From contig CAINCU010000040.1 of assembly GCA_903847155.1 (NCBI GenBank), positions 1 to 64,000 on the forward strand: DNA of 64,000 nucleotides. The letters run 5' to 3'. Positions 17,326 to 26,291 of the stretch are shown here, piece after piece. The translations under genes were made by a program, and so were the position numbers. The notes beneath the pieces were generated by a model. The model was not told where the DNA came from and searched no databases. It was given only the letters and a program-made list of their open reading frames with translations. Each line of letters begins with the position of its first letter. The stretch's first letter is position 1. This DNA is from an uncultured Gallionellaceae bacterium (GTDB lineage Bacteria; Pseudomonadota; Gammaproteobacteria; Burkholderiales; Gallionellaceae).

Positions 17326-18821
17326 TGCAGCTCTCCCAATTCGAATAGTTCGCGCAACTTCGCAGTATCCAGACAGCTTTCAACCGTATCCGCCAGCCGT
17401 TCCAGATCAGCCTCGCAACGCGCCCGATAGTCAGTTGTCTGCACATTGCGCAACCCCGCCCAGCGCAGCAACGCGCTGCACGCCTCAGGCGATTCAAACA
17501 AGCCATGCAGATAGGTGGCGAGGATTTGCCCGTCAGCCGAGATGGCGCCATCCGCACCGTGTTCCAGTTGCAGTGCAGGATTGTTCAATGCCGCGCCACT
17601 GGAAATTCCTGCATGAATTTCGTATCCGGACACGGGTGCGTTTTCCAGCAACAAAGTGCCGCGCACATTGCGCAACTGCTTTTCCGCAGCAAGCGTTGTT
17701 TCCAGTTCCAGCAAGCCCAGCCCCGCGCTGCTGCCGACTTCGCCTTCAATCCCAAGCGGATCATGGACATGCTGACCCAACATTTGCAGGCCACCGCAAA
17801 TACCGATGAGCTTGCCGCCGTAGCGCAAATGTTGCTTGATCGCCCTATCCCAACCGGCTGCACGCAAACTGGCCAGGTCGCTGCGCACGGATTTGCTGCC
17901 GGGCAGGATGATCAGGTCGGCGGGAGGCAATGGCTCGCTGATCGGTACGAATTTGAATTCGATTTGCGGATGTAAGCGCAGCGGGTCGAAATCGGTGTGG
18001 TTGCTGATGTGGGGCAGGACGGAGACGACGATGCGCAGCTTGTACTCGCCCGCTTCTACCCTCTCCCTAACCCTTTCCCTGCAAGGGAGAGGGGATAATG
18101 AAGGCACTGCGTCTTCCGCTTCCAGATGCAGACCGTGCAGATACGGCAACACGCCAAGCACTGGTTTGCCCGTGTACTGCTCAAGCCAATCCAGCCCTGG
18201 CTGCAGCAAGGCAAGGTCGCCGCGAAAACGGTTGATGACGAAGCCGACCACACGCGCCTGCTCGCTCTCGCTCACCAGCGCCAGTGTACCGACCAGATGC
18301 GCGAACACTCCGCCACGGTCGATGTCGGCAATCAGGATCACCGGGCAATCCACCGCTTCGGCAAAACCCATGTTCGCGATGTCGCCCTCGCGCAAATTGA
18401 TTTCGGCGGGGCTGCCCGCCCCTTCCACCACCACGACCTGATACTGTGCAGACAAGCGCGCGTGCGACTGCATCACCGCCGCGCGCGCCGTGCTTTTGTA
18501 GTGGTGATATTCCAGCGCCTCCATGTTGCCGATGGCGCGACCGTGAATGATGACCTGGGCACCCGTATCGCTATTGGGTTTGAGCAAGACCGGATTCATG
18601 TCGGTGTGCGGTGCAAGGCGTGCGGCTTGCGCCTGCACCGCTTGCGCGCGCCCGATCTCGCCACCGTCGGAAGTCACGGCGCTGTTCAGTGCCATGTTCT
18701 GCGGCTTGAACGGTGCGACCTGCACGTCCTGCCGCACCAGCCAGCGGCACAATGCCGCAACCAGCGTACTCTTGCCCGCGTCGGAGGTGGTACCCTGGAT
18801 CATCACGGTACGCGCGGTCAT
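17313..18821 (-). CDS. cobQ: Cobyric acid synthase CobQ, with REP-derived insertion
   Basis: The 502-residue enzyme amidates adenosylcobyrinate a,c-diamide to cobyric acid with glutamine. It has [32 protein letters not shown], and a class I glutamine amidotransferase domain with ICGGLQMLG (Cys nucleophile) and ATYLHGLFE (His). The ATG at 18821 overlaps the cobD stop (ATGA). Between the two domains, residues near 240-260 ([15 protein letters not shown]) are encoded by a REP-like palindrome, which looks like an in-frame insertion in the linker. Function is probably retained. Confidence 0.93.
   Translation of the reverse strand: MTARTVMIQGTTSDAGKSTLVAALCRWLVRQDVQVAPFKPQNMALNSAVTSDGGEIGRAQAVQAQAARLAPHTDMNPVLLKPNSDTGAQVIIHGRAIGNMEALEYHHYKSTARAAVMQSHARLSAQYQVVVVEGAGSPAEINLREGDIANMGFAEAVDCPVILIADIDRGGVFAHLVGTLALVSESEQARVVGFVINRFRGDLALLQPGLDWLEQYTGKPVLGVLPYLHGLHLEAEDAVPSLSPLPCRERVRERVEAGEYKLRIVVSVLPHISNHTDFDPLRLHPQIEFKFVPISEPLPPADLIILPGSKSVRSDLASLRAAGWDRAIKQHLRYGGKLIGICGGLQMLGQHVHDPLGIEGEVGSSAGLGLLELETTLAAEKQLRNVRGTLLLENAPVSGYEIHAGISSGAALNNPALQLEHGADGAISADGQILATYLHGLFESPEACSALLRWAGLRNVQTTDYRARCEADLERLADTVESCLDTAKLRELFELGELQCVN
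18059..18094. repeat. REP-like palindrome inside cobQ
   Basis: CCCTCTCCC and GGGAGAGGG form the ends of a hairpin with a TAACCCTTTCCCTGCAA-type interior. It matches the repeats at 14995-15116 in motif and GC content. It keeps the cobQ frame open and encodes an extra linker segment. Confidence 0.6.
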
Positions 18822-19801
18822 CGCAGGCACCTGCGTAACGCTTCAGCCAGACGTACCCACTGCGCCTCTTCGCCCGGCAGGCCGAAACGCACACTGTGCG
18901 GCGCACTGTACAGCCGCGTCAGAACGCCCTGTTGTGCAAGCTGTTCATGTACGCGCACGGCATCCGCGCAGCACACCCATTGAAACAGAGTGCAGCCGCC
19001 ACTCGGTGTCAAGTTCGAGCTTTGCAGCAAATCTGCAAGGCGTTGAGCTGCCAGCGGCAATCTCTCGCGTGTTGCACGTTGCCACGCCGTATCGCGCAAC
19101 GCCAGTGCCGCCGCATAACGCGACGGGGCAGCAACCGGCCATGGACCGAGCAACTCGGCAAGTGGCCGCAACACAGCGGGTTCGGCCAGCACAAAGCCAA
19201 CCCGTGCACCGGCCAGACCGAAAAATTTTCCCAGCGAGCGCAGCACGATCAGCCCCGGACGCGGACAGCGGGACGCGAGACTGTGTTCAGGCGTGGCATC
19301 CATGAATGCTTCGTCCACCACAAGCCAGCCACCGCGCGCCGCCAACTGCGCGTGCAAACTCAACAACTCATCGATACCGAAAAGTTTGCCGGAGGGATTG
19401 TTCGGGTTGACAATGACCACGACCTGCGCATTCGTGCCGGTCTGCAATATCTCTGCCGCAGACACGCTGCTGACCTGGTGACCATGACGTTGCCAGGCAT
19501 GCGCATGCTCTGCATAACTCGGTGCGACAAGCGCCACCTGCGTGGGCGGCCGCAACATCGGCAACGTCTGCAGGGCCGCTTGCGATCCGGACACGGCCAA
19601 TATTTCCATCGTGCCGTAATATTCTTTAGCCGCCGCATCCAGCCCGTCATCTTCTTGCGGCAAGCGTAACCAGACCTCGCCCGGAACGGCCGGAACCGGC
19701 CAGCCATGCGGATTGATGCCGGAAGACAAGTCCAGCCAGCTCGCCTCGTCTATGCCGTATCGTTGCGCGGCGCGACGCAATCTTCCGCCGTGCTCAAGCA
19801 T
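18818..19801 (-). CDS. cobD: L-threonine-O-3-phosphate decarboxylase CobD
   Basis: This 327-residue PLP enzyme of the class I/II aminotransferase fold makes (R)-1-amino-2-propanol phosphate, the linker of cobalamin. Visible blocks are [31 protein letters not shown] and [17 protein letters not shown], where the Lys binds PLP. The ATG lies 8 bases inside the 3' end of cbiB. Note that 'cobD' names a different gene (the cbiB function) in the Pseudomonas naming scheme. Confidence 0.92.
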   Translation of the reverse strand: MLEHGGRLRRAAQRYGIDEASWLDLSSGINPHGWPVPAVPGEVWLRLPQEDDGLDAAAKEYYGTMEILAVSGSQAALQTLPMLRPPTQVALVAPSYAEHAHAWQRHGHQVSSVSAAEILQTGTNAQVVVIVNPNNPSGKLFGIDELLSLHAQLAARGGWLVVDEAFMDATPEHSLASRCPRPGLIVLRSLGKFFGLAGARVGFVLAEPAVLRPLAELLGPWPVAAPSRYAAALALRDTAWQRATRERLPLAAQRLADLLQSSNLTPSGGCTLFQWVCCADAVRVHEQLAQQGVLTRLYSAPHSVRFGLPGEEAQWVRLAEALRRCLR

Positions 19802-20759
19802 AGTGTTGCCACCCCGCCATCAACAACGTGCCCAGCGTAATGACGACCAGCCATGCGTACAAGGTGTGGCGCACCAGTTGCACGGCTCGCGCGATGTCCG
19901 CAGCGCCGGCCGCCGCACCACAGCCCAGCAGCGGACGCTGACTTGATTCGCCGTGATAGATCGCGGCACCGCCGAGTTGCACACGCAACGCGCCCGCACC
20001 TGCCGCCATCACCGGGCCGGCATTCGGGCTTTCCCACGCTGGGGCCTGTTGCCGCCAACAACGCAGCGCACTGTGCGTGTGCCCAATAAGCGCATAGCTC
20101 AAGGCAGTCAGGCGCGCCGGAATGAAATTCAGCACATCGTCCAGCCGTGCGGCCGCCCAACCGAAGTAGTCATAGCGTGCGTTGCGGTAGCCCCACATTG
20201 CATCCAGCGTATTGCTCAGGCGGTACAGCACCACTCCCGGAGCACCGGCAACGACGAACCAGAACAGCGCGGCGAAGATCGCATCGTTTCCGTTCTCCAG
20301 CACAGATTCCACCGCGGCGCGCGCCACGCCTTCCTCATCCAGATGGCGGGTGTCGCGGCTGACCATCATGCCTACGGCCTGTCTCGCCGCAGGCAAATCG
20401 CCGACAGAAAAAGCTCTTGCGACGCGTTCGGCATGCTCGCGCAGGCTGCGCGGGGCGATGGCAAAATACAGCACCACAATGGAAAACAGCGTGCCAAAAA
20501 TCGCTGACTGTTGCAGCAGCGCCGCGAGTGCCACAAAGGGGATCAGTAACATGCATACCGCGGCAACGCCGCGCACATAGCGCGCGCCGGACGCGGCCTG
20601 CGCCGGGCCATAAAATATATTTTCGATCCGCCGTGCCAGCCAGCCAAAACCTGCCAGCGGATGAAAACGGCTCGGTTCGCCCAATAGACGATCGAGCAAC
20701 ACCGCCGCCAATAGCATCAGCGGTACGGACAAATTAGATAAATACTGCGCTATTTGCAT
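19794..20759 (-). CDS. cbiB: Adenosylcobinamide-phosphate synthase CbiB
   Basis: This 321-residue integral membrane protein attaches the aminopropanol linker to adenosylcobyric acid. Homology signs include the N-terminal [45 protein letters not shown] and the [21 protein letters not shown]-like block. The ATG at 20759 shares its first base with the bluB stop codon, so it is preferred over an upstream in-frame start. It works with CobD, encoded next. Confidence 0.92.
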   Translation of the reverse strand: MQIAQYLSNLSVPLMLLAAVLLDRLLGEPSRFHPLAGFGWLARRIENIFYGPAQAASGARYVRGVAAVCMLLIPFVALAALLQQSAIFGTLFSIVVLYFAIAPRSLREHAERVARAFSVGDLPAARQAVGMMVSRDTRHLDEEGVARAAVESVLENGNDAIFAALFWFVVAGAPGVVLYRLSNTLDAMWGYRNARYDYFGWAAARLDDVLNFIPARLTALSYALIGHTHSALRCWRQQAPAWESPNAGPVMAAGAGALRVQLGGAAIYHGESSQRPLLGCGAAAGAADIARAVQLVRHTLYAWLVVITLGTLLMAGWQHYA

Positions 20760-21418
20760 CAGTCTTCCGCCCGGCATTCCCAGCTATTTTCAAACAACAT
20801 CTCGTGCAATGGTTGCGGCGTGCGCCACCGCTCCAGTTGCAGCATCGGGGCCGGGTAGAACTCTGCCACCTGCCCCAGACACAGGATCGCCACTGGTTTC
20901 CCGCCTGACGGGATACCCAGCAATGCAGCAAGTGCTACAGGGTCAAACAGCGATACCCAGCCCATACCCAAGCCCTCCGCGCGTGCCGCCAGCCACATGT
21001 TCTGAATCGCACAGGCGACTGATGCCATGTCCATTTCCGGCAGCGTGCGCCGTCCGAAAATATGCGCCTCGCGCTGATCCATCAGCGCCGCGACCCATAA
21101 TTCCGCACAGTCGCGTATCCCCTCGACTTTCAAGCGCAGGAATTCAGCATTGCGTTCGCCCAGCGCCTGTGCCGTCAAAAGGCGCTCGCTCTCCACCAGC
21201 GCGTGAATTTGCGTGCGCAATGTGCTGTCACTGATGCGAATGAAGCGCCAGGGTTGCATCATCCCGACACTGGGTGCCTGATGCGCCGCTTGTAATACAC
21301 GCTGCAAAACTTCTGCGGGAACAGGATCGTTGAGAAAATGACGCATGTCGCGCCGTTCTGCAATCACGCGGTACACCGCTGCGCGGTCGGTGTCGGAATA
21401 TTGATGTGGAGAGCTCAT
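20759..21418 (-). CDS. bluB: 5,6-dimethylbenzimidazole synthase BluB
   Basis: This 219-residue nitroreductase-fold enzyme breaks down FMN with oxygen to give dimethylbenzimidazole, the lower ligand of B12. It has [30 protein letters not shown] and [12 protein letters not shown], as in BluB. The ATG at 21418 ([12 protein letters not shown]) overlaps the cobB stop codon (ATGA). An aerobic route to the lower ligand is implied. Confidence 0.92.
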   Translation of the reverse strand: MSSPHQYSDTDRAAVYRVIAERRDMRHFLNDPVPAEVLQRVLQAAHQAPSVGMMQPWRFIRISDSTLRTQIHALVESERLLTAQALGERNAEFLRLKVEGIRDCAELWVAALMDQREAHIFGRRTLPEMDMASVACAIQNMWLAARAEGLGMGWVSLFDPVALAALLGIPSGGKPVAILCLGQVAEFYPAPMLQLERWRTPQPLHEMLFENSWECRAED

Positions 21419-22710
21419 GGTAGAAATAGTTGCGCCACCGCGTGCGGGTTGGACGGAAAATATAAATGGATGTACGAGGCGGTAAGACGCTTCTGTTGAT
21501 ACACTGCTTCGCTGCTGGCGCCGCCATTCGGGCATACCCCGCGCGCACTGGGCGCGAGACGGCTTTCCAGTTTTGAGTAGTGGAACGTATGACCGCGCAG
21601 TGTGCCTTGCGGCAGTATCACGCTCTGCAGCGCCAGTGCGCTCAGGCGCGGCTGCATCTTCGCTTCGCCCTCGATCAAGCCGAGAAGACTCTCCGATTTT
21701 TCTTGTGCATCAGTGAGCGTTTGCAGCGTATACAACATACCGCCGCATTCGGCGAGTATTGGCTTGCCTGCAGCGTGGTGCGCACGGATGGCGGACAGCA
21801 TGGCTGTGTTGCTCGCCAATTTTGATAAATGCAATTCAGGATAGCCGCCGGGCAGATACAGGCTATCTGCCTCCGGTAACACTTGGTCATCAAGCGGCGA
21901 AAAAAAGCTCAGTTGTGCGCCCAGCGCGCTCAATACATCAAGGTTGGCCTGGTACAAAAACGAAAATGCGGGATCGCGTGCGACGGCAATTTTCACTCCC
22001 AGCAACTCGTGTGCCATAGCAGCAGATTCGGCCGGAGCAAAAGCGACGGCAGGAGGCAACCCGGTATGCGCGTTTTCAGCCCACAGATTTGCGGCATGAT
22101 CGATGCGCTGCTGGATATCGGGCAGTTCTGTCGCTTGCAACAGGCCCAAGTGCCGTTCAGGCAAATTGATTTCCGCTGCGCGCGGAAGCGCACCGCAAAA
22201 CTTTATGCTGGTAGGCAAATGCTCGGTGAGCATCTCGGCATGACGTGTACCGGCGACACGATTCGCCACCACACCGAAAAACGGCAAAGACGCATCCAGC
22301 TGCGACAGGCCGAAAGCCAGGGCGGCGAAAGTCTGCGCCATCGCGCTGGCGTCGATCACGGCCAGCACTGGGATGCCGAATTGTTTGGCGAGATCGGCGC
22401 TGGACAGTTTACCGTCGAACAACCCCATCACTCCTTCGACCAGGATCAGATCCGCTTCGCCAGCCGCCTGATACAACTGCGCGCGGCAGTCGGGTTCGCC
22501 GCCCATCCATAAATCGAGTTGATACACGGGATGGCCGGAAGCCTGCTCCAGAATGGTGGGGTCGATAAAATCCGGCCCGGTCTTGAACACCCGCACGCGC
22601 CGCCCCTGGCTGCGGTGATAGGCAGCGAGCGCGGCGGTGACGGTGGTTTTCCCCTGCCCGGAGGCGGGTGCGCTGATGAGCACGGCGGGACAATGGCGCA
22701 CGGACGTCAT
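21415..22710 (-). CDS. cobB: Cobyrinate a,c-diamide synthase CobB/CbiA
   Basis: This 431-residue glutamine-dependent amidase has an N-terminal ATP-binding domain (ISAPASGQGKTTVT, VFKTGPDFIDP, LVEGVMGLFDG). Its C-terminal glutamine amidotransferase domain has LPGGYPELHLSKL, AECGGMLYTL with the catalytic Cys, and a final ASYIHLYF. The ATG at 22710 overlaps the btuR stop codon (ATGA). The operon has no early corrin-ring methyltransferases, so the substrate must come from elsewhere in the genome or from salvage. Confidence 0.93.
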   Translation of the reverse strand: MTSVRHCPAVLISAPASGQGKTTVTAALAAYHRSQGRRVRVFKTGPDFIDPTILEQASGHPVYQLDLWMGGEPDCRAQLYQAAGEADLILVEGVMGLFDGKLSSADLAKQFGIPVLAVIDASAMAQTFAALAFGLSQLDASLPFFGVVANRVAGTRHAEMLTEHLPTSIKFCGALPRAAEINLPERHLGLLQATELPDIQQRIDHAANLWAENAHTGLPPAVAFAPAESAAMAHELLGVKIAVARDPAFSFLYQANLDVLSALGAQLSFFSPLDDQVLPEADSLYLPGGYPELHLSKLASNTAMLSAIRAHHAAGKPILAECGGMLYTLQTLTDAQEKSESLLGLIEGEAKMQPRLSALALQSVILPQGTLRGHTFHYSKLESRLAPSARGVCPNGGASSEAVYQQKRLTASYIHLYFPSNPHAVAQLFLP

Positions 22711-23306
22711 AAATCTATGCCGGGTTGTGCGCGCACGCCGCTGCGGAAGGCGTGTTTGACGTCCTGAATTTCGCTCACCGTGTCGGCCATTTCCAGCAGA
22801 CATTCGGGTGCAGCGCGCCCCGTAATCGCCACATGTTGCATCGGTGGCCGCGCCGCCAGGTCGGCACAAACTTGTTGTGCATCGAGATAGCCGTATTTCA
22901 GCAGATACGTCAGTTCATCCAGCACCACCAGGTGCAGCGATGCGTCGCGCAAGAAACCTTGCGCGACCGCCCACGCGCGTTGTGCGGTGGCAATGTCCGC
23001 CTCGCGGTTTTGCGTATCCCAGGTAAAACCGTCGCCCAGTACTTGCCATTGCACGCCGGGTTGTTGGCCGAAGAATTTTTCTTCACCGGTATCGCGGCGG
23101 CTCTTGATGAATTGCACCACGCCCGCTTTCAGCCCATAGCCCAAGGTGCGCGCCACCATGCCAAATGCGGAACTGGATTTGCCCTTGCCGTTGCCCGTCA
23201 ATAGCAGCAGCAAACCCTTATCCAGGTCGGCTCCGGCAATGGCCGCATCGACCACCGCCTTCTTGCGCGTCATGCGCTGCCGGTGTTGTGTACTGTTATC
23301 CGGCAA
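22707..23306 (-). CDS. btuR: Cob(I)alamin adenosyltransferase BtuR/CobO
   Basis: The 199-residue ATP:corrinoid adenosyltransferase has RMTRKKAVVDAAIA, the P-loop TGNGKGKSSSAFG, GVVQFIKS and the VLDELTYLLKYGYLD block. It adds the upper adenosyl ligand. A TTG at 23306 is used because the region before MTRKK matches homologues, but an ATG at 23273 is possible and no strong ribosome-binding site decides it. It begins three bases after btuM. Confidence 0.92.
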   Translation of the reverse strand: MPDNSTQHRQRMTRKKAVVDAAIAGADLDKGLLLLLTGNGKGKSSSAFGMVARTLGYGLKAGVVQFIKSRRDTGEEKFFGQQPGVQWQVLGDGFTWDTQNREADIATAQRAWAVAQGFLRDASLHLVVLDELTYLLKYGYLDAQQVCADLAARPPMQHVAITGRAAPECLLEMADTVSEIQDVKHAFRSGVRAQPGIDL

Positions 23307-23309
23307 GAT

Positions 23310-23879
23310 TTATTGCGCCGCAGAACGTTGCGTGTTGGCGCGGTGCGTAAACACCACATACAACAAGACCGCAGGAACCAGGTACACCGCGGCACCGCTC
23401 ACATACGGCACATAGTATTGCGCAACGCGATGTGCATATTCAGCCATGTTCACGTCGGCGAAGCGGCCGGAAAACAGATAGAACGAACCGTTTGAAATCA
23501 TGAAAGCCACGCTGGTTGCCGCGAAGGAAATTCCGGCAAAAATACCCAGGCTGCGCAAACTGTGCTGGTGAATGCGTGCGTAGGAACGGCCTGCAAACCA
23601 CAGCACGGCGTAGGTCGGAATCAGGAACCAGTAGGCCGGGGTAATGCAATAATCGCTCACGCCAAAATGAGTAATGGCGAGGTAATCAAGTGCGCCGGCG
23701 CCGAGCAGCAATGCACCAAAGAACAACCGGCTCGCGACAAAGAATCCCGCCAGCAGGAACACCGCCAGCGAAGCATCGGGCAAGTGCAGCGATGTACCGA
23801 AATGATGCATGCGCGTGCCTGCCATCAGCGCGAACAAACCCAATGCGATGAATATTTGACGTTGCGATAATTGTTTCAT
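23310..23879 (-). CDS. btuM: BtuM-type solitary vitamin B12 transporter
   Basis: This 189-residue protein has about six membrane segments and a DYCITPAYWFL motif with Cys78. Family knowledge: Thiobacillus denitrificans BtuM is a solitary ECF-type S-component for B12. Its conserved Cys80 coordinates the cobalt and supports decyanation. The match in length, Cys position and location between btuB and btuR under a B12 riboswitch supports the call. It would move B12 or cobinamide across the inner membrane after BtuB import. No ECF ATPase genes are nearby. Confidence 0.8.
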   Translation of the reverse strand: MKQLSQRQIFIALGLFALMAGTRMHHFGTSLHLPDASLAVFLLAGFFVASRLFFGALLLGAGALDYLAITHFGVSDYCITPAYWFLIPTYAVLWFAGRSYARIHQHSLRSLGIFAGISFAATSVAFMISNGSFYLFSGRFADVNMAEYAHRVAQYYVPYVSGAAVYLVPAVLLYVVFTHRANTQRSAAQ

Positions 23880-23958
23880 GTTGTACTCCTTTAGTTGGGA
23901 TGATTTAAAAAATGAGTCGGGTCAGCACATTCGTTCATGACCCAACCCGCTACTACTG

Positions 23959-25767
23959 CTACCTGGGCTGGTAATTCAGCGTCAGATATACCGAGCGTCG
24001 TGCCTGGTTAAAGTACTGGGCGGTTTCGTATTGCTTGTCCAGCAGGTTATCAAGCCGCCCTTGCACCAGCCACACCTTGTTCACGCGATATTCGGCGCGC
24101 ACATCGAGCAATCCATAGCCCCCCATTTGTTTGCCGGGGCTGTTGGCGAGATCGTCATAACGGCGTCCTTCCCCGTACAGCGAACTCGCCACACGCACCT
24201 CGCCGAATTGACGGGCAATTTCCACGCGCATGGCTTCCCTGGCACGGCGATTCAGCAATTTGCCGCTGTTGGCGCCCGACGTTTGACGCGGATCCTGCCA
24301 CGTCAGCGTGGTGGCAACATCCCAGTCTGACAACTGCGTCTTCATCTGGCCTTCTACGCCAGTCAGCCGCGCGGTATTGATGTTGACCGGATTGAATGCT
24401 GCGTCAAAACCGATCAAGTCGGTAATGTCGGTTTGATACGCATTCACGGACCATTTGCCCGATTCAACACGACCAGCCAAACCAAGCTCGACACTGCGTG
24501 ACAACTCCGGCCGCAAAGTGGCCAAACCAAATCCGGGGTAATACAACTGGTTGAATGTCGGCGCCTTGAATGCCGTTCCGTAGGACGCGGTCAAACGCGT
24601 GCTGTCACTCAGCGCATAGCCGTAACCCAGTCCGGATGTGATGTGCACGCCGAATTGCTGGTTGTTATCGCGGCGTGCACTGGCTTGAACACTGCTCCTG
24701 CCAAAGACACCCTGATACTGGCCGAATACGGCGTTATTGCTGCGTGAGCTTTTGGTGTAAAGCGTTGTGCTATCCACTCGGTCATTTTGATAATCCATTC
24801 CTGCCGTGAAAATATCATCCGCATTTAACGCAAAGTCATTCTGCCAGGTCAGTGTGTCGCGCTGCGTGTTGAAGCGGGATTTGAATACGCCATTCAGAAA
24901 ATTATTCAAATAATCCTGTGAACTCCCGGCACGCAAGGTTGTATTCCAGGCCTGCATAGGCGCAAATTTCAGCGATCCGCCCAGCACCTGCTGTACCCCC
25001 TTGGACTCATTGGGGTTTCCGTCATACTGATTTTTGCTATTGGCACGCAGGGCATGAGCATCGGCGATCACGCCATTCTCGAAACTGTAACCCCCGTTCA
25101 AACCGAGCGACGAATTATGATAGCCGTCTTTATCCAAGTCGGCTCCCGTGGCGTTGCTCTTTGCGTTAAAGCCCCCGGTGTTTTGCTGGTTGAGCTTGAA
25201 ATTGAGCCACCCCTGCTTGCCGCCGCCGCTCAAACCCAGCGCGGTGTTGTAAGTGCCATAGCTGCCCGCTGTGAAGCTGGCAGACGGAGTCGGCGTGCCA
25301 CAACTCTTGCGCGTAAAAATCTGAATCACGCCGCCGATGGCTTCCGAACCGTACAGACTGGCGCGCGGACCGCGCACTATTTCAATGCGCTCAATTTGCT
25401 CAACCGGGATATCCTGGAACGAGGCTGTGCCCAAAGTTGCCGACCCGATCTTGATGCCGTCCACCAGCACCAGCACGTGGTCGGCATTCGTGCCGCGCAT
25501 AAACACCGAATTCGACTTGCCTGCACCGCCGTTGTTGCTGATCGTCAAACCCGCCACGCCGCGCAATACATCGGGCAAGGATTGCGCTTGCAACCGATCA
25601 ATATCCTCGCGTGTAATGACAGTAACGGACGCCAACGATGCATCCGCCGCTTGCGCAGTGCGTGTGGCAGTGACTACCACTTCGCCAAGACTTTCGTGTG
25701 CTGCGGCATGACCGATAGAAGGTGCCGCACATAAAGCGGCGGCAAAAATTATACTTTTGATTTGCAT
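23959..25767 (-). CDS. btuB: TonB-dependent vitamin B12 receptor BtuB
   Basis: The 602-residue outer membrane receptor has a signal peptide (to about residue 22), a TonB-box-like EVVVTATRT and a plug domain (LPDVLRGVAGLTI, VFMRGTNADHVLVLVDGIKIG, IEIVRGPRASLYGSEAIGGVI). A beta-barrel follows, ending in a hydrophobic strand. The gene is the first of the B12 operon and lies downstream of the cobalamin riboswitch. It imports cobalamins from outside. Confidence 0.93.
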   Translation of the reverse strand: MQIKSIIFAAALCAAPSIGHAAAHESLGEVVVTATRTAQAADASLASVTVITREDIDRLQAQSLPDVLRGVAGLTISNNGGAGKSNSVFMRGTNADHVLVLVDGIKIGSATLGTASFQDIPVEQIERIEIVRGPRASLYGSEAIGGVIQIFTRKSCGTPTPSASFTAGSYGTYNTALGLSGGGKQGWLNFKLNQQNTGGFNAKSNATGADLDKDGYHNSSLGLNGGYSFENGVIADAHALRANSKNQYDGNPNESKGVQQVLGGSLKFAPMQAWNTTLRAGSSQDYLNNFLNGVFKSRFNTQRDTLTWQNDFALNADDIFTAGMDYQNDRVDSTTLYTKSSRSNNAVFGQYQGVFGRSSVQASARRDNNQQFGVHITSGLGYGYALSDSTRLTASYGTAFKAPTFNQLYYPGFGLATLRPELSRSVELGLAGRVESGKWSVNAYQTDITDLIGFDAAFNPVNINTARLTGVEGQMKTQLSDWDVATTLTWQDPRQTSGANSGKLLNRRAREAMRVEIARQFGEVRVASSLYGEGRRYDDLANSPGKQMGGYGLLDVRAEYRVNKVWLVQGRLDNLLDKQYETAQYFNQARRSVYLTLNYQPR

Positions 25768-25914
25768 GAGCTATTCCCTGAATGATTCCAAACGTCCCCG
25801 TTGGAATGTTCAAATACAGGAAATGCAGCAGAGGGAGATAAAGGCAGCGGACTTGGAACAACCAGTCTGCCGTCCACGCCGCCTCCCGCAGCATTTCCAG
25901 ACCATTGGAGCCGA

Positions 25915-26095
25915 CTTGGCTCCTGCTTCAAGGCCGGTATCCGGGCTCACAAGACTAAACACATCGCCTTCCCATGATTTCTCACAGTGGCTTATCGATG
26001 TATCCACACTTGCTAACCGTTGCGGGGGCAGCACAGGCTTTTAACCTGTTTCCCGATTATCCTGGCATAACTTCGCCTGGCACCTTGTAGCGAAT
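25915..26095 (-). promoter_or_regulatory. Cobalamin (AdoCbl) riboswitch
   Basis: Read on the minus strand, the leader has GGTGCCAGGCGAAGT, AATCGGGAAACAGG, TGCTGCCCCCGCAACGG, the B12 box GCCACTGTGAG..TGGGAAGG (25968-25991) and GAGCCCGGATACCGGCC. These are the conserved blocks of cobalamin riboswitches in order. It should repress the whole btuB-cobS operon when B12 is abundant. The rest of 25768-26291 holds no gene; 26100-26291 shows nothing recognisable. Confidence 0.95.
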
Positions 26096-26291
26096 AAACT
26101 ATAACCCAAGTTTTGACTTCATATCAAAAAATCCGCAAGTTTTACAGAGCAACAACAAAAGAAATATATTCGAAGAATTTACGGGTCCGCCGAGTTCATT
26201 CGCGGACTTGATCGCTACTGCCTATGGATTGGCGATTCGGATCAAAGTGAGGCTAACTCTATAAAGCCAGTGTCCACTAGGCTTCAGGCAG

